Positions 53,310 through 61,334 of a stretch of 64,000 nucleotides of DNA are shown here, piece by piece. The notes under the pieces were generated by a model. It was not told the origin of the DNA. It saw only the letters and a list, made by a program, of their open reading frames with translations, and made no database searches. Position numbers and translations under genes: made by a program. The stretch covers positions 620,001 through 684,000 of the forward strand of contig JAHHIA010000001.1 in assembly GCA_019359045.1 (NCBI GenBank). Reading direction: 5' to 3'. Numbering within the stretch: the first letter of the stretch is position 1; every line of letters begins with the position of its first letter. Origin of the DNA: Scytolyngbya sp. HA4215-MV1 (lineage in GTDB: Bacteria > Cyanobacteriota > Cyanobacteriia > Leptolyngbyales > Leptolyngbyaceae).

Positions 53310-53342
53310 GTAAGAAAGGATTCTGCTGGAATCCTTTCTTAC
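53310..53342 (-). terminator. Hairpin after the two tiny ORFs
   Basis: GTAAGAAAGGATT and AATCCTTTCTTAC form a perfect 13-base stem around a 7-base loop, 15 bases past the stop of the 55-codon ORF. A strong candidate terminator for that minus-strand transcript. Confidence 0.6.
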
Positions 53343-53356
53343 AAAGTCCCTTAATC

Positions 53357-53524
53357 TCATAACTGATTTAGGACTGCTATAGAGCGGCGGATATTCTGGA
53401 ATTGAAGAATTTTGCGCTTGAGTGGCTTCATTTCCGTCTCCTGTTGTTGCGCGAGGAGTGCAACCATATGACGATTCCCTCGCTGACTGAGTTGATTCAA
53501 GCTACCAAATTGTGGCTTACTCAT
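53357..53524 (-). CDS. Small ORF of 55 codons
   Basis: Reads MSKPQFGSLNQLSQRGNRHM, then VALLAQQQETEMKPLKRKIL and a basic end QFQNIRRSIAVLNQL. Its ATG overlaps the preceding ORF stop (ATGA), and a 13-base stem hairpin follows it closely. It is basic and mostly helical; no family recognised. The coupled start and terminator support it, but there is no independent evidence. Confidence 0.4.
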   Translation of the reverse strand: MSKPQFGSLNQLSQRGNRHMVALLAQQQETEMKPLKRKILQFQNIRRSIAVLNQL

Positions 53525-53625
53525 TCAACAGCCGCTGTAATCAGTCCAACCAGAGGGTTTTGATAGGGAGCAGGGGTGGGATGAGAGTCTAGATAAATGC
53601 TTGATTTTGTTGGTGAGGTTAACAT
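53521..53625 (-). CDS. Small ORF of 34 codons
   Basis: Reads MLTSPTKSSIYLDSHPTPAP then YQNPLVGLITAAVE. An AAGGA lies about 11 bases before the ATG. It overlaps the next ORF by four bases (ATGA). No homology recalled. It could be the upstream member of a two-peptide transcript. The plus strand here shows nothing. Confidence 0.35.
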   Translation of the reverse strand: MLTSPTKSSIYLDSHPTPAPYQNPLVGLITAAVE

Positions 53626-53750
53626 GGGTTTCAGTGTCCTTGAGATAACTACACACGCAAACGTGTTCTTTTTAGCCGAATCGTTGCCCATCCCGAATGA
53701 TTGAAATTATGCAGCATTGATATTGGACGACAAACTGAAAATGCAGCAGG

Positions 53751-55511
53751 TTAATCAGGGGGGGTGACCGGAGAACTGCCAGGGGGTTGGATCGGCGGAT
53801 GTTTAGACAGCCACTCTTTGATCGCTCGCTTCAAAGCCTGATCAGAAGCGGCTGTGATCAGAAACAGCTTGAATTGCTGATTCTGGCTCAGGTAGTTGGC
53901 ATAGCCCGATTGCAGGTAGGGGCGATAGTCTGGGTTACCTACCAGATGAACTTCAAAGAAAGCCACTCTTAAGGAATTGGCATACCCATAAATCAGGTCG
54001 GGGGTGGGCAGGGTCAAGCCCCGAATCGAACGGATCGTCTGGGTCGCTCCGGCATCCAATTGGGAAATATCGACGTGCGCCTGCCCCTCGGCTACAGCAA
54101 GATACTTGTTGCGTGTGGTCAAGGCTGGAAAGGAGCGAGCTTGTTCCATCACCGCTGGTGTCGCCGGATCATAAGTACCGGAGCCGATTAAAACGGGAAT
54201 CTGAATCTGCGCCAGTCCTTTGGGGCCAAAAATGCTATAGTTCACGGGGTTAGAGACGAGTACCGCAGCTACGCGCGGGTCTCGGAAATGATAGGCTTGG
54301 TGAGGCAAGCTGAGCGCGCGACACTGTAATAGTAGCGACGTATTGGGATAGAGTAGGCGATCGCACTCCTGCTTCAGAAAGTCAAAATTAATTGTGGCAC
54401 CTGCTACCGCTAGTGCGGTATAGCCGCCAAACGAATGCCCAGACACCCCAACTGATTGCAGATTGAGTCGCCCCCCAAACTCAGTCGCGTTGCGTCGCTC
54501 TAACTCATCAATCACAAAGCTAATATCGCGGGGTCGATCGATGAACTCACTCGCCAGAAACACCTGCTGCGATAGCCCTCGCTTCAGATTTTGGGCTTGC
54601 TGATAATCGCTGCCAGGATGCTGGGGTAGCGCCACCACATAACCATAGGAAGCCAAATGCTTTGCCCGATCGGCAAAGTCTTCTGGTCTAGACCCTAGCC
54701 CATGCGAGAAGATGACCACAGGTGTCTTGCCCTCGCGCCAGCGTTGGGGGCGGTAAACATTGACATAGAGATGACGGTTGCGACTGGTATCGGTTATTTG
54801 CCAGCGCTGTTGTTCTACCTCAAACGAGCCGGATTGGCGCAGGTCGGGGAGATGGGAGAAGTCAATCGGGGCGCTATTGGCAGATTCCTGAGCCATTGCC
54901 TGCCTCACTTGGTCAGTGAAATAGGTGGTTGCTCCGACAACCTGGTTAATCGCTTTGGGCAATACCAATAACTCCCGCACATCAATCCAGACAACCTTGG
55001 TGGGATACTTGTGCAGAACGTTGAGCAAGGTTAATCCCTGCGGGTCTAGGGCAGATAGAATTAGGGCTGAACGTAAGGCAAACTTACCGTTCAAACCTGG
55101 GGGGGTGGCGATATAACGACCCATATGATCGAGGACATCTTCCCCCACGTCGCTGTAGAAAAAACGAGATGGCAGGATCGGATCGATCGCAACTTGCCCG
55201 ATCAGGGCTTGTCGAAGTTCGGTTTTGGCTGCTTCGCTAACCCGAGCCAGTCGGAAAAGAAAGTCCAGATCGGCATTCACCCGTCCAGTGCTGGCAAATT
55301 CGTCCAGTGATTGGACTGACAGCGATGTTTGAAAGGGACTATAGACAAACGAAATCGTTTCGGCGGCTTGAGTGGGTATTGCCGTGAACAGGGCAGACAA
55401 AACTCCCATCCCCACCAGCCCAAGCTGCTTCCAATACTGTCGGGGTAAGCCAGGTAAGTGAGAGAGAAGGGATGTTCGCAACGGTTGGCGCAGTGGTTGA
55501 TTTACTTTCAT
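53751..55511 (-). CDS. Alpha/beta hydrolase with DUF1400 domain
   Basis: A 586-residue secreted or membrane-linked hydrolase. The signal segment (LGLVGMGVLSALFTAIPTQA) is followed by a DUF1400 domain (about residues 50-180; ISFVYSPFQTSLSVQSLDEF) and a PAF-acetylhydrolase-like alpha/beta fold with oxyanion loop VIFSHGLGSRPEDF and nucleophile GHSFGGYTALA. The C-terminus is Pro-rich (HPPIQPPGSSPVTPPD). It probably cleaves an ester in the periplasm. Common in cyanobacteria; substrate unknown. Stands alone. Confidence 0.82.
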   Translation of the reverse strand: MKVNQPLRQPLRTSLLSHLPGLPRQYWKQLGLVGMGVLSALFTAIPTQAAETISFVYSPFQTSLSVQSLDEFASTGRVNADLDFLFRLARVSEAAKTELRQALIGQVAIDPILPSRFFYSDVGEDVLDHMGRYIATPPGLNGKFALRSALILSALDPQGLTLLNVLHKYPTKVVWIDVRELLVLPKAINQVVGATTYFTDQVRQAMAQESANSAPIDFSHLPDLRQSGSFEVEQQRWQITDTSRNRHLYVNVYRPQRWREGKTPVVIFSHGLGSRPEDFADRAKHLASYGYVVALPQHPGSDYQQAQNLKRGLSQQVFLASEFIDRPRDISFVIDELERRNATEFGGRLNLQSVGVSGHSFGGYTALAVAGATINFDFLKQECDRLLYPNTSLLLQCRALSLPHQAYHFRDPRVAAVLVSNPVNYSIFGPKGLAQIQIPVLIGSGTYDPATPAVMEQARSFPALTTRNKYLAVAEGQAHVDISQLDAGATQTIRSIRGLTLPTPDLIYGYANSLRVAFFEVHLVGNPDYRPYLQSGYANYLSQNQQFKLFLITAASDQALKRAIKEWLSKHPPIQPPGSSPVTPPD

Positions 55512-55682
55512 TTTGCATGGCGTTTTTACAATTCATTGGTTGATCTGCTTAAGCAGATTAATTAGGATGCATAACCTTCACCTCCTGTATTGGCTTGAGC
55601 GTGATCGCTGTCCTGAAACGCACTAAACCACATGTGAGTGCTCATAGTTGTCAAGGAGTTTGGTAAAGGATTGCAAATTTAG

Positions 55683-55832
55683 TTAATTCCTTGTGCTAAT
55701 TCCTACATCATCTGTTTTAGGAGAAGTGATAGTGACGGCGAACTGAAATAGGGAAAGTGACGTAGCAGCGGTCAACCCAGTAATCGCACAAGCAAGCAAA
55801 AGATATGAAATCCAGAATTTAAGGACGGTCAT
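55683..55832 (-). CDS. Small membrane protein
   Basis: A 49-residue protein starting MTVLKFWISYLLLACAITGL and ending TDDVGISTRN, with one or two short hydrophobic helices. The ATG at 55832 is chosen because a perfect GGAGGT (55837-55842) stands four bases upstream; the longer frame to 55883 has no such site. No family recognised; small single-helix proteins of this kind often modulate membrane complexes. Confidence 0.5.
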   Translation of the reverse strand: MTVLKFWISYLLLACAITGLTAATSLSLFQFAVTITSPKTDDVGISTRN

Positions 55833-55936
55833 CGTTACCTCCACTTCGTGTATGGGTCGGATAGCGTGCAGAGCCAGAAACAAAACCTGTCGTCAGACAC
55901 CCTTTGGAACGAGAACAAAATAAACCCGGTAATTTT

Positions 55937-56008
55937 GTAGGGGCGTAGCATGCGGGCAAAAGCCGCTGCCATCAACGAAAACAGACCGGCCGCATGCTAC
56001 GCCCTTAC
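55937..56008. repeat. Palindromic MITE/REP-like hairpin
   Basis: GTAGGGGCGTAGCATGCGG at 55937-55955 and CCGCATGCTACGCCCTTAC at 55990-56008 are inverted with one mismatch over 19 bases; spacer of 34 bases. It resembles the GTAGGGGCG palindromes widespread in cyanobacterial genomes. The rest of 55833-56171 contains only this element, a short leader and a non-credible antisense frame. Confidence 0.6.
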
Positions 56009-56171
56009 GATTAGATTTGCCGATGTTATTTAATTCACGATCCTTTCATCTCCTAATGCCAATCACAAAGTTGGGCGATCGCTTCAGCCGCAATCTCGGC
56101 AGGCGCACTTTCCAGATACAGTTTAACCAGCGTATTTGCTTGAGATGGGGTTGTCTTGGCTGTTGTCGGAG

Positions 56172-57749
56172 TCATGTCGCGATCGGAGATATCTGCTGCG
56201 GAACCCGATGGCTTGCTTTAATCAAATCAGCTGCTTTTTCACCAATCATGATCGTAGGTGCATTTGTATTTCCAGTGGTCACTGTTGGCATGATTGAGGC
56301 ATCAACCACCCTTAACCCTTCAACCCCGTGTACCCGCAGTTCCGGGTCTACTACTGCCAATGGGTCAATGCCCATTTTGCACGTTCCCACAGGATGCCAA
56401 AAAGTATTGGCTGATTGTCGAATGTAAGCTGCGATCGCTGCGTCACTGGTTACGTCCGCACCAGGAGCCAGTTCTTTGTCTCTGATTGCAGCCAAGGCAT
56501 CGGCATAAGCCAGTTGACGGGCGATCTTAATGCCGTTGACCAGGGCTTGTAAATCAGCCTCATGCCGAAGGTAGTTTACCTGAATGACAGGTGGATCAGC
56601 AGAATTCCCAGAGCGCAACGTTACGGTACCCCGGCTTTGAGGCTCGACCAGGCACACAATAAAAGTAAAGCCTGGAATGTCAGGGGCGATCGCTGAACCA
56701 ATCCACAGTGCTGGACTAAAGAGAAACTGTAAGTCAGGTGTAGTTCCATTATTGCTGCTGTGTACGAAAAGCCCCGCTTCCACAAGATTACTGGTGAGTG
56801 TGAGCGGGGGGAGCGCCTGGGTGGACTGGTAGCCGATGCCAACCAGTGGATGGTCTTGCAAGTTCTGCCCGACTCCAGGCAAATCAGCAATCACCGGAAT
56901 ATTTAAAGCCTTTAGATGATTTGTATTCCCAATGCCAGAGAGCATCAACAGTTTAGGTGAATCGAACACACCTGCCGATAGAATCACTTCCTGATCGACA
57001 AAAACTTGATGGAGCGTTTCCTGATGCCGATACTCAACCCCAACGGCACGAGTGCTCTCGAACAATAAGCGAGTCACGGCTGCAACCGTTTGAACGGTTA
57101 AGTTTGGACGATCGAGAATCGGAACGAGAAACGCGGCGGCGGCACTGTGTCGCTGGCCATCTTTGATTGTTAATTGATACAGTCCTGCGCCTTCTTGCTG
57201 TGCGCCGTTAAAGTCAGCATTGCGAACAACCTGTGATTGCGCTCCGCGAACGTAGCCAAGTTCTGCTGCGGCTGCGATAAATTGGGCATTGATGACAGAA
57301 GGGGCGATCGGATCGGTGACGCTTAAAGCACCACCAACTCCGTGAAATTCAGACGCCCCGCGCTGCTGGTTTTCTGATTTCTTGAAGTAGGGCAATACGT
57401 CCTCATAGCTCCAGCCTGAATTACCGAGTGATTGCCAGTGGTCAAAATTTTGACGATTGCCGCGAATGTAGATCATGGCATTGATCGCACTAGAGCCGCC
57501 CACGACTTTGCCGCGCGAACACAAGATTTTTCGCCCATCAAGACCCAGTTCTGGTTCTGTCCAATACGCCCAATCAACTGCGGTTCCTAGCAAGCTTGTC
57601 CAGTCTGACGGTGTTTGAATTTCAGGTTGGGACGCTGGATTGCCTGCTTCGAGCAATAACACAGTAGTTTCAGGGTCTTCGGTCAAACGATTGGCAACTA
57701 CACAGCCTGCCGAACCCGCACCGACCACAATATAGTCATAGTGAGCCAT
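56172..57749 (-). CDS. GMC-family oxidoreductase (choline-dehydrogenase-like)
   Basis: A 525-residue flavoprotein. The ATG at 57749 has AGGAG about eight bases upstream; the frame extends farther, but those 28 residues are not conserved. FAD motif YDYIVVGAGSAGCVVANRL, signature GGSSAINAMIYIRGNRQNFD, catalytic HPVGTCKMG and VVDASIMPTVTTGNTNAPTI. It should oxidise an alcohol substrate and reduce a quinone or O2. Last gene of the operon with the alternative oxidase, 80 bases after it, so its electrons may enter the quinone pool that the oxidase drains. Confidence 0.87.
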   Translation of the reverse strand: MAHYDYIVVGAGSAGCVVANRLTEDPETTVLLLEAGNPASQPEIQTPSDWTSLLGTAVDWAYWTEPELGLDGRKILCSRGKVVGGSSAINAMIYIRGNRQNFDHWQSLGNSGWSYEDVLPYFKKSENQQRGASEFHGVGGALSVTDPIAPSVINAQFIAAAAELGYVRGAQSQVVRNADFNGAQQEGAGLYQLTIKDGQRHSAAAAFLVPILDRPNLTVQTVAAVTRLLFESTRAVGVEYRHQETLHQVFVDQEVILSAGVFDSPKLLMLSGIGNTNHLKALNIPVIADLPGVGQNLQDHPLVGIGYQSTQALPPLTLTSNLVEAGLFVHSSNNGTTPDLQFLFSPALWIGSAIAPDIPGFTFIVCLVEPQSRGTVTLRSGNSADPPVIQVNYLRHEADLQALVNGIKIARQLAYADALAAIRDKELAPGADVTSDAAIAAYIRQSANTFWHPVGTCKMGIDPLAVVDPELRVHGVEGLRVVDASIMPTVTTGNTNAPTIMIGEKAADLIKASHRVPQQISPIAT

Positions 57750-57829
57750 GATTCTTGCTCCTGCTTTGTTGTTTTCAAAAGACGCTACGTTGACAGGCTC
57801 CGCCTCCCGTCCAAGCAGGAGGATTTTGA

Positions 57830-58522
57830 TCAAGTATCCCCGTTGAGCGGTAATGCTTTTGCGGCCACAAAAACCGTATGAGGACTATGGAAGCTTTGCC
57901 GCGCATCTGGTGACTGGAGTGCTTCCATCGTTTTCACATGAGCGCATTCATCCTCACGAATGTTGAGAAATACGTCGTAGAGATTGTCCACTTGAGGATG
58001 CCGGAACTTCCCCCCGGTTGCGGTCTGCACTTCTTCAAACATATAGAGATCGCCATCGCGGTAGTAGTCGATCGCGACCTGCGGTGCGGGTTGTGTTTTC
58101 AGTGCCGCTGCATGTGCATTTAAGTAGTCGTCATACGTGTGATAAGCGTGATTTTCAATCAATTCCATCAAGTAATAAGCGTACGTGGGAGACAGCATAT
58201 AAAGCAGTACGACGACCCAGTAGTAAGCCACTGCAACATGTTGCGCGAGGAAGCGATCGCCCCAATAGCGACTGCCTCCCAATGATTCCATAATCAACAG
58301 ATGATGCAATTCATTCCAGGTTTCAGCAAAGTGGACTTTCAGCAAGTCTGCTCTACGCCAGAAACCCAGGGTTTCATAGAGATGCAGTACTGAGAGGTAG
58401 GAGAAGTAGGGCACACGGGCAATTGTCTCCAACACATAAAACCGGGCATAGGAACGGTTGCCATAAACAACATCGACAATAAAGACGAAAAAACTGACGA
58501 TCAATCGAATCAGAACTTTCAT
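57830..58522 (-). CDS. Alternative oxidase (quinol oxidase, AOX/PTOX)
   Basis: A 230-residue interfacial diiron protein that passes electrons from quinol to O2 without proton pumping. The ATG at 58522 has GGAGAAA nine bases upstream. Ligands visible: E32 in VLETIARVPYF, E71/H74 in WNELHHLLIMESLGG, E123 in LIENHAYHTY, and Glu/His in NIREDECAHVKTM. The four-helix core is complete. In the operon order epimerase, membrane protein, DUF4331, AOX, GMC it forms a likely quinone-level electron sink. Confidence 0.9.
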   Translation of the reverse strand: MKVLIRLIVSFFVFIVDVVYGNRSYARFYVLETIARVPYFSYLSVLHLYETLGFWRRADLLKVHFAETWNELHHLLIMESLGGSRYWGDRFLAQHVAVAYYWVVVLLYMLSPTYAYYLMELIENHAYHTYDDYLNAHAAALKTQPAPQVAIDYYRDGDLYMFEEVQTATGGKFRHPQVDNLYDVFLNIREDECAHVKTMEALQSPDARQSFHSPHTVFVAAKALPLNGDT

Positions 58523-58613
58523 GATGTATTTCTCCAAAATCAGACATCTATCGGAGTTTGATAGCTTGCTAGTTGATTCGTGTTGCTACCAATTTCAAGT
58601 GTGGTTCTGCCAC

Positions 58614-59621
58614 TTATTTTGCGTTTGCTTCCGCCAGGTAAGGAAAGTGAGCGCGCAAACCATCCGGCTTGCCAACGCGATCGGAGAACGGTGTATTGGC
58701 AAGTAGGCTTAATATCAAGTCGGGTGTATCGTCTGCCAGCGCTCTCCCATTCCTGCCAGCAAATCCGTAGCCAACAGGTAATTTGGGGTTATACGTCAGA
58801 ACGTCAGGCAAAAGAAACTGGACAACCTGCTGTGCGTACGCTTGAGGATTCGTTGTTGTGCCTGCAAGTTGAGTGACCTTCGCGGTGAAAGCGGCGATCG
58901 CTTCGCCATATTTGGCAACATCGTCTTTGGGCAGGCTTTTGTTGTAGGCATCTTTCAAATGTTCATCTTGAATAAACACTTGCTGAACCAGAGGAGTCGC
59001 TGCCCGATTGATGGTTTTCCAATTGCCGTCATGTTGAATAGTAGTCGTTCCCCAAAGCTGGATTGCCTCAGCCCCCAGAGCACTGTTGGGCAATTCTAAG
59101 ACGATCGCGGTAACATTGTGCCCTGCTAAAGCATTTTCAGCCGTATCAAACACACTGGGATCAAATCGATTTTCTTCGAGAATTAGCTTGGCAAATTGAC
59201 CAAACGCGCCCAGATTGAAGAAGAAGGGGTCAGCAACCAACCCTGTCCACAGGCGACCACTGCCTGCGATCGCGATTACCTCGCCCGTGTTACCCTCCGC
59301 AATCAGCTTGCCGTTACGATCAAATTCTGCGGCAGCACTTCCTTCCAAGCGACGCAGTTCGATTCGTTGAACATTACTGGAATCAGGTTCTCCAAACGTA
59401 ACGCGATAACCCAGGTCTTCGATCACGTCAGCATTGGTATCAATTTTGAAATCATAGAGTGCGCCTGCGCGGAAGGTGGTCGGTGAGACCTCACCTGCCA
59501 ACGGATTGACTGCCATGATCAAAACTGTGGTGTTTGCGGCTTCACCTGCAAAGATGTAGATATCGGTAATGTCTACCCGTCCATCTTCCTGAGCAGTAGG
59601 GGAATCGAGATGATGTGACAT
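58614..59621 (-). CDS. DUF4331 protein
   Basis: A 335-residue protein beginning MSHHLDSPTAQEDGRVDITD with IYIFAG, the diagnostic start of DUF4331. Later motifs: NHNVTAIVLELPNSALG-like segments and QFLLPDVLTYNPKLPVGYGF with GRALADDTPDLILSLL at the end. No signal peptide is seen. Function unknown. It follows the small membrane protein by 33 bases and precedes AOX by 91. A conserved link to oxidase genes would be new. Confidence 0.85.
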   Translation of the reverse strand: MSHHLDSPTAQEDGRVDITDIYIFAGEAANTTVLIMAVNPLAGEVSPTTFRAGALYDFKIDTNADVIEDLGYRVTFGEPDSSNVQRIELRRLEGSAAAEFDRNGKLIAEGNTGEVIAIAGSGRLWTGLVADPFFFNLGAFGQFAKLILEENRFDPSVFDTAENALAGHNVTAIVLELPNSALGAEAIQLWGTTTIQHDGNWKTINRAATPLVQQVFIQDEHLKDAYNKSLPKDDVAKYGEAIAAFTAKVTQLAGTTTNPQAYAQQVVQFLLPDVLTYNPKLPVGYGFAGRNGRALADDTPDLILSLLANTPFSDRVGKPDGLRAHFPYLAEANAK

Positions 59622-59654
59622 AGATTTGTGTACTCCTTTTTTAGAATCGAGAAC

Positions 59655-60062
59655 TTATGAAGCTTCTTCTAGTTGTGGTATGGTTTTCAATCCCCATACA
59701 CCGATCCAGCAACCCAACCCATCAATGATTAAAGTGAGAGTCGCTGTAATTTGAAATAGTAATCCCCAGTTGGCAAAGGAAACCTGAGAAACATGATCGG
59801 AACTGATCACAAGCAAATGATTGTAAACACCAAACAGAATTGCTCCAGCCATTGAACTGAGTAAGAACCAGTTACCGATGCGATGGAACTTTGTCCAAAG
59901 CAAGATAGCTGCAATGATTGGAGCCAGAAAAATCACAGCAACAATAAACACACTTTGCAGTGAAGAAAGGGGAACTGGAATCTTCACATGCGCTAAACCA
60001 TGCAGTCCATGGGTGATCGCATGAAGGACAACGATCGCGGTTCCATATCGAGCAACTTTCAT
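59655..60062 (-). CDS. Small four-helix membrane protein
   Basis: A 135-residue protein with four helices and a His-rich first helix (VVLHAITHGLHGLAHVKIPV) that could bind heme or metal. Later helices: FIVAVIFLAPIIAAILLW, LLSSMAGAILFGVYNHLLVI and TATLTLIIDGLGCWIGVWGL. The ATG overlaps the preceding stop by four bases (ATGA-type coupling). No family recognised. Possible membrane partner of the neighbouring oxidoreductases. Confidence 0.7.
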   Translation of the reverse strand: MKVARYGTAIVVLHAITHGLHGLAHVKIPVPLSSLQSVFIVAVIFLAPIIAAILLWTKFHRIGNWFLLSSMAGAILFGVYNHLLVISSDHVSQVSFANWGLLFQITATLTLIIDGLGCWIGVWGLKTIPQLEEAS

Positions 60063-61021
60063 CTTTTATCCTCCTTACGCGATTCATTGGCATGAGCAGC
60101 AGATTTAACCAGCCATTCCAGCGATCGCGGCTGGAAATTTAATTCCCGTCTTGCTTTAGCATTCGACACACCACGCATTTGAGTACCGTAATAAATCGCA
60201 TCCGCTCCCCCGCTTTGTAGCGCGTCCTCAACCGATACCTGTGGTGGTGGTGCCGCATTCAGCCATCGAGCATAAACAGGTAGCCATTCGCGTACCTTTA
60301 AGGGCTGATTATCCGCGATTAGATAAATGCCAGGATTGCCGCGCTCTGCCGCTGATACGGTAGCGATCGCCGCATCCTCAATGTGCAGCCATGACCAAAC
60401 CCCTTCACCATTGCCGACGATCGGGAATTGCTGCTGTCGTACCTGATTGGCAACATCACCATCAGGGGCAAACCAGGTGCCAGACCCGTAGAAGAAGCCG
60501 TAGCGCAGAATAATTCCTTCCAGATCAGGGGCTTCCAACAAACGGCGTTCAAGCTCTATAACCACGCGAGCATCGGCAGCAACCGCAGGCGAGCCATCAA
60601 ACGCGAGGGGCGTTTCCTCGTCTGCCAAACCAGAACCGGGAACTGCCCAAAATGCGATCGACTGCCTTAGGTAACGCCGCACTCCCGCCGCTTGTGCTGC
60701 TGCCAATACATTCGCACCCCCTTCTAACCGGATGCGGGTATTGAACGCTGCTGCTGCTCTCATCGACTCACGGGTGTAGGTTTTGGGATAGGCAGTAAGC
60801 TGCTCAATGACCACTTCGGGTTGAGCTTGAGTGATTGCCGCTTTAATGGAATCCGGGTCGAAGACATCGGCGATCGCGGATTCCATGCCTTGTTGGGCTA
60901 GCGTTTCTGCTTTTTCTGAAGAACGGGTCAATGCAACAACATTGTGACCGTTGGCAAGCAATTGTGCGATCAACGGACGACCGATCGCTCCGGTTGCGCC
61001 CGCAACAAAAATCTTCATCAA
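60059..61021 (-). CDS. NAD(P)-dependent epimerase/dehydratase
   Basis: A 320-residue extended-SDR protein. N-terminal Rossmann motif VAGATGAIGRPLIAQLLANG, NVVALTRS, then RYLRQSIAFWAV and LRYGFFYGSGTWF, replacing the usual YxxxK by an atypical active site. Family members act on nucleotide sugars or flavonoid-like substrates. First gene of the five-gene minus-strand operon, coupled by a 4-base overlap to the membrane protein. Two ATGs (61021, 61018) are adjacent; GGAGA lies near. Confidence 0.82.
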   Translation of the reverse strand: MMKIFVAGATGAIGRPLIAQLLANGHNVVALTRSSEKAETLAQQGMESAIADVFDPDSIKAAITQAQPEVVIEQLTAYPKTYTRESMRAAAAFNTRIRLEGGANVLAAAQAAGVRRYLRQSIAFWAVPGSGLADEETPLAFDGSPAVAADARVVIELERRLLEAPDLEGIILRYGFFYGSGTWFAPDGDVANQVRQQQFPIVGNGEGVWSWLHIEDAAIATVSAAERGNPGIYLIADNQPLKVREWLPVYARWLNAAPPPQVSVEDALQSGGADAIYYGTQMRGVSNAKARRELNFQPRSLEWLVKSAAHANESRKEDKR

Positions 61022-61334
61022 TCAATCTCCTGAAGAACGCTTTGGCTTAAACCAGTGAAGCCTTTGACATTCGTATCGATGTACACCTCTAATCGCACAA
61101 TTCCTCCTCTGTTGGCTGTCTAGAGGTGTGCCAGATTACAGCTAAACAATCTTCTAATTTGCGTTGTTCATACTCTTTCCCCGCGTTGTTGCTCTTGCCG
61201 TGCTGGTAGAAATTGATGCAAATCGGGTTTGCAGGGTTCTGACTAAGCTGCTCCTATTCTTGGTTGATCGACTAAATTAGCCCAGATAAGTTTGCTAAGA
61301 TGACCCTTGACTTAAGTTCGACTTAAGCCGCTGA
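61022..61334. other. Divergent gap between epimerase and WD40 genes
   Basis: 313 bases that must hold the promoters of both divergent genes. Apart from a small GCAAA/TTTGC hairpin near 61217 I see no gene, repeat or known regulatory element. Confidence 0.4.

Noticed and set aside
56017-56427. 136-codon plus-strand frame over the GMC gene end
   Set aside because: Antisense to a well-supported GMC oxidoreductase gene.
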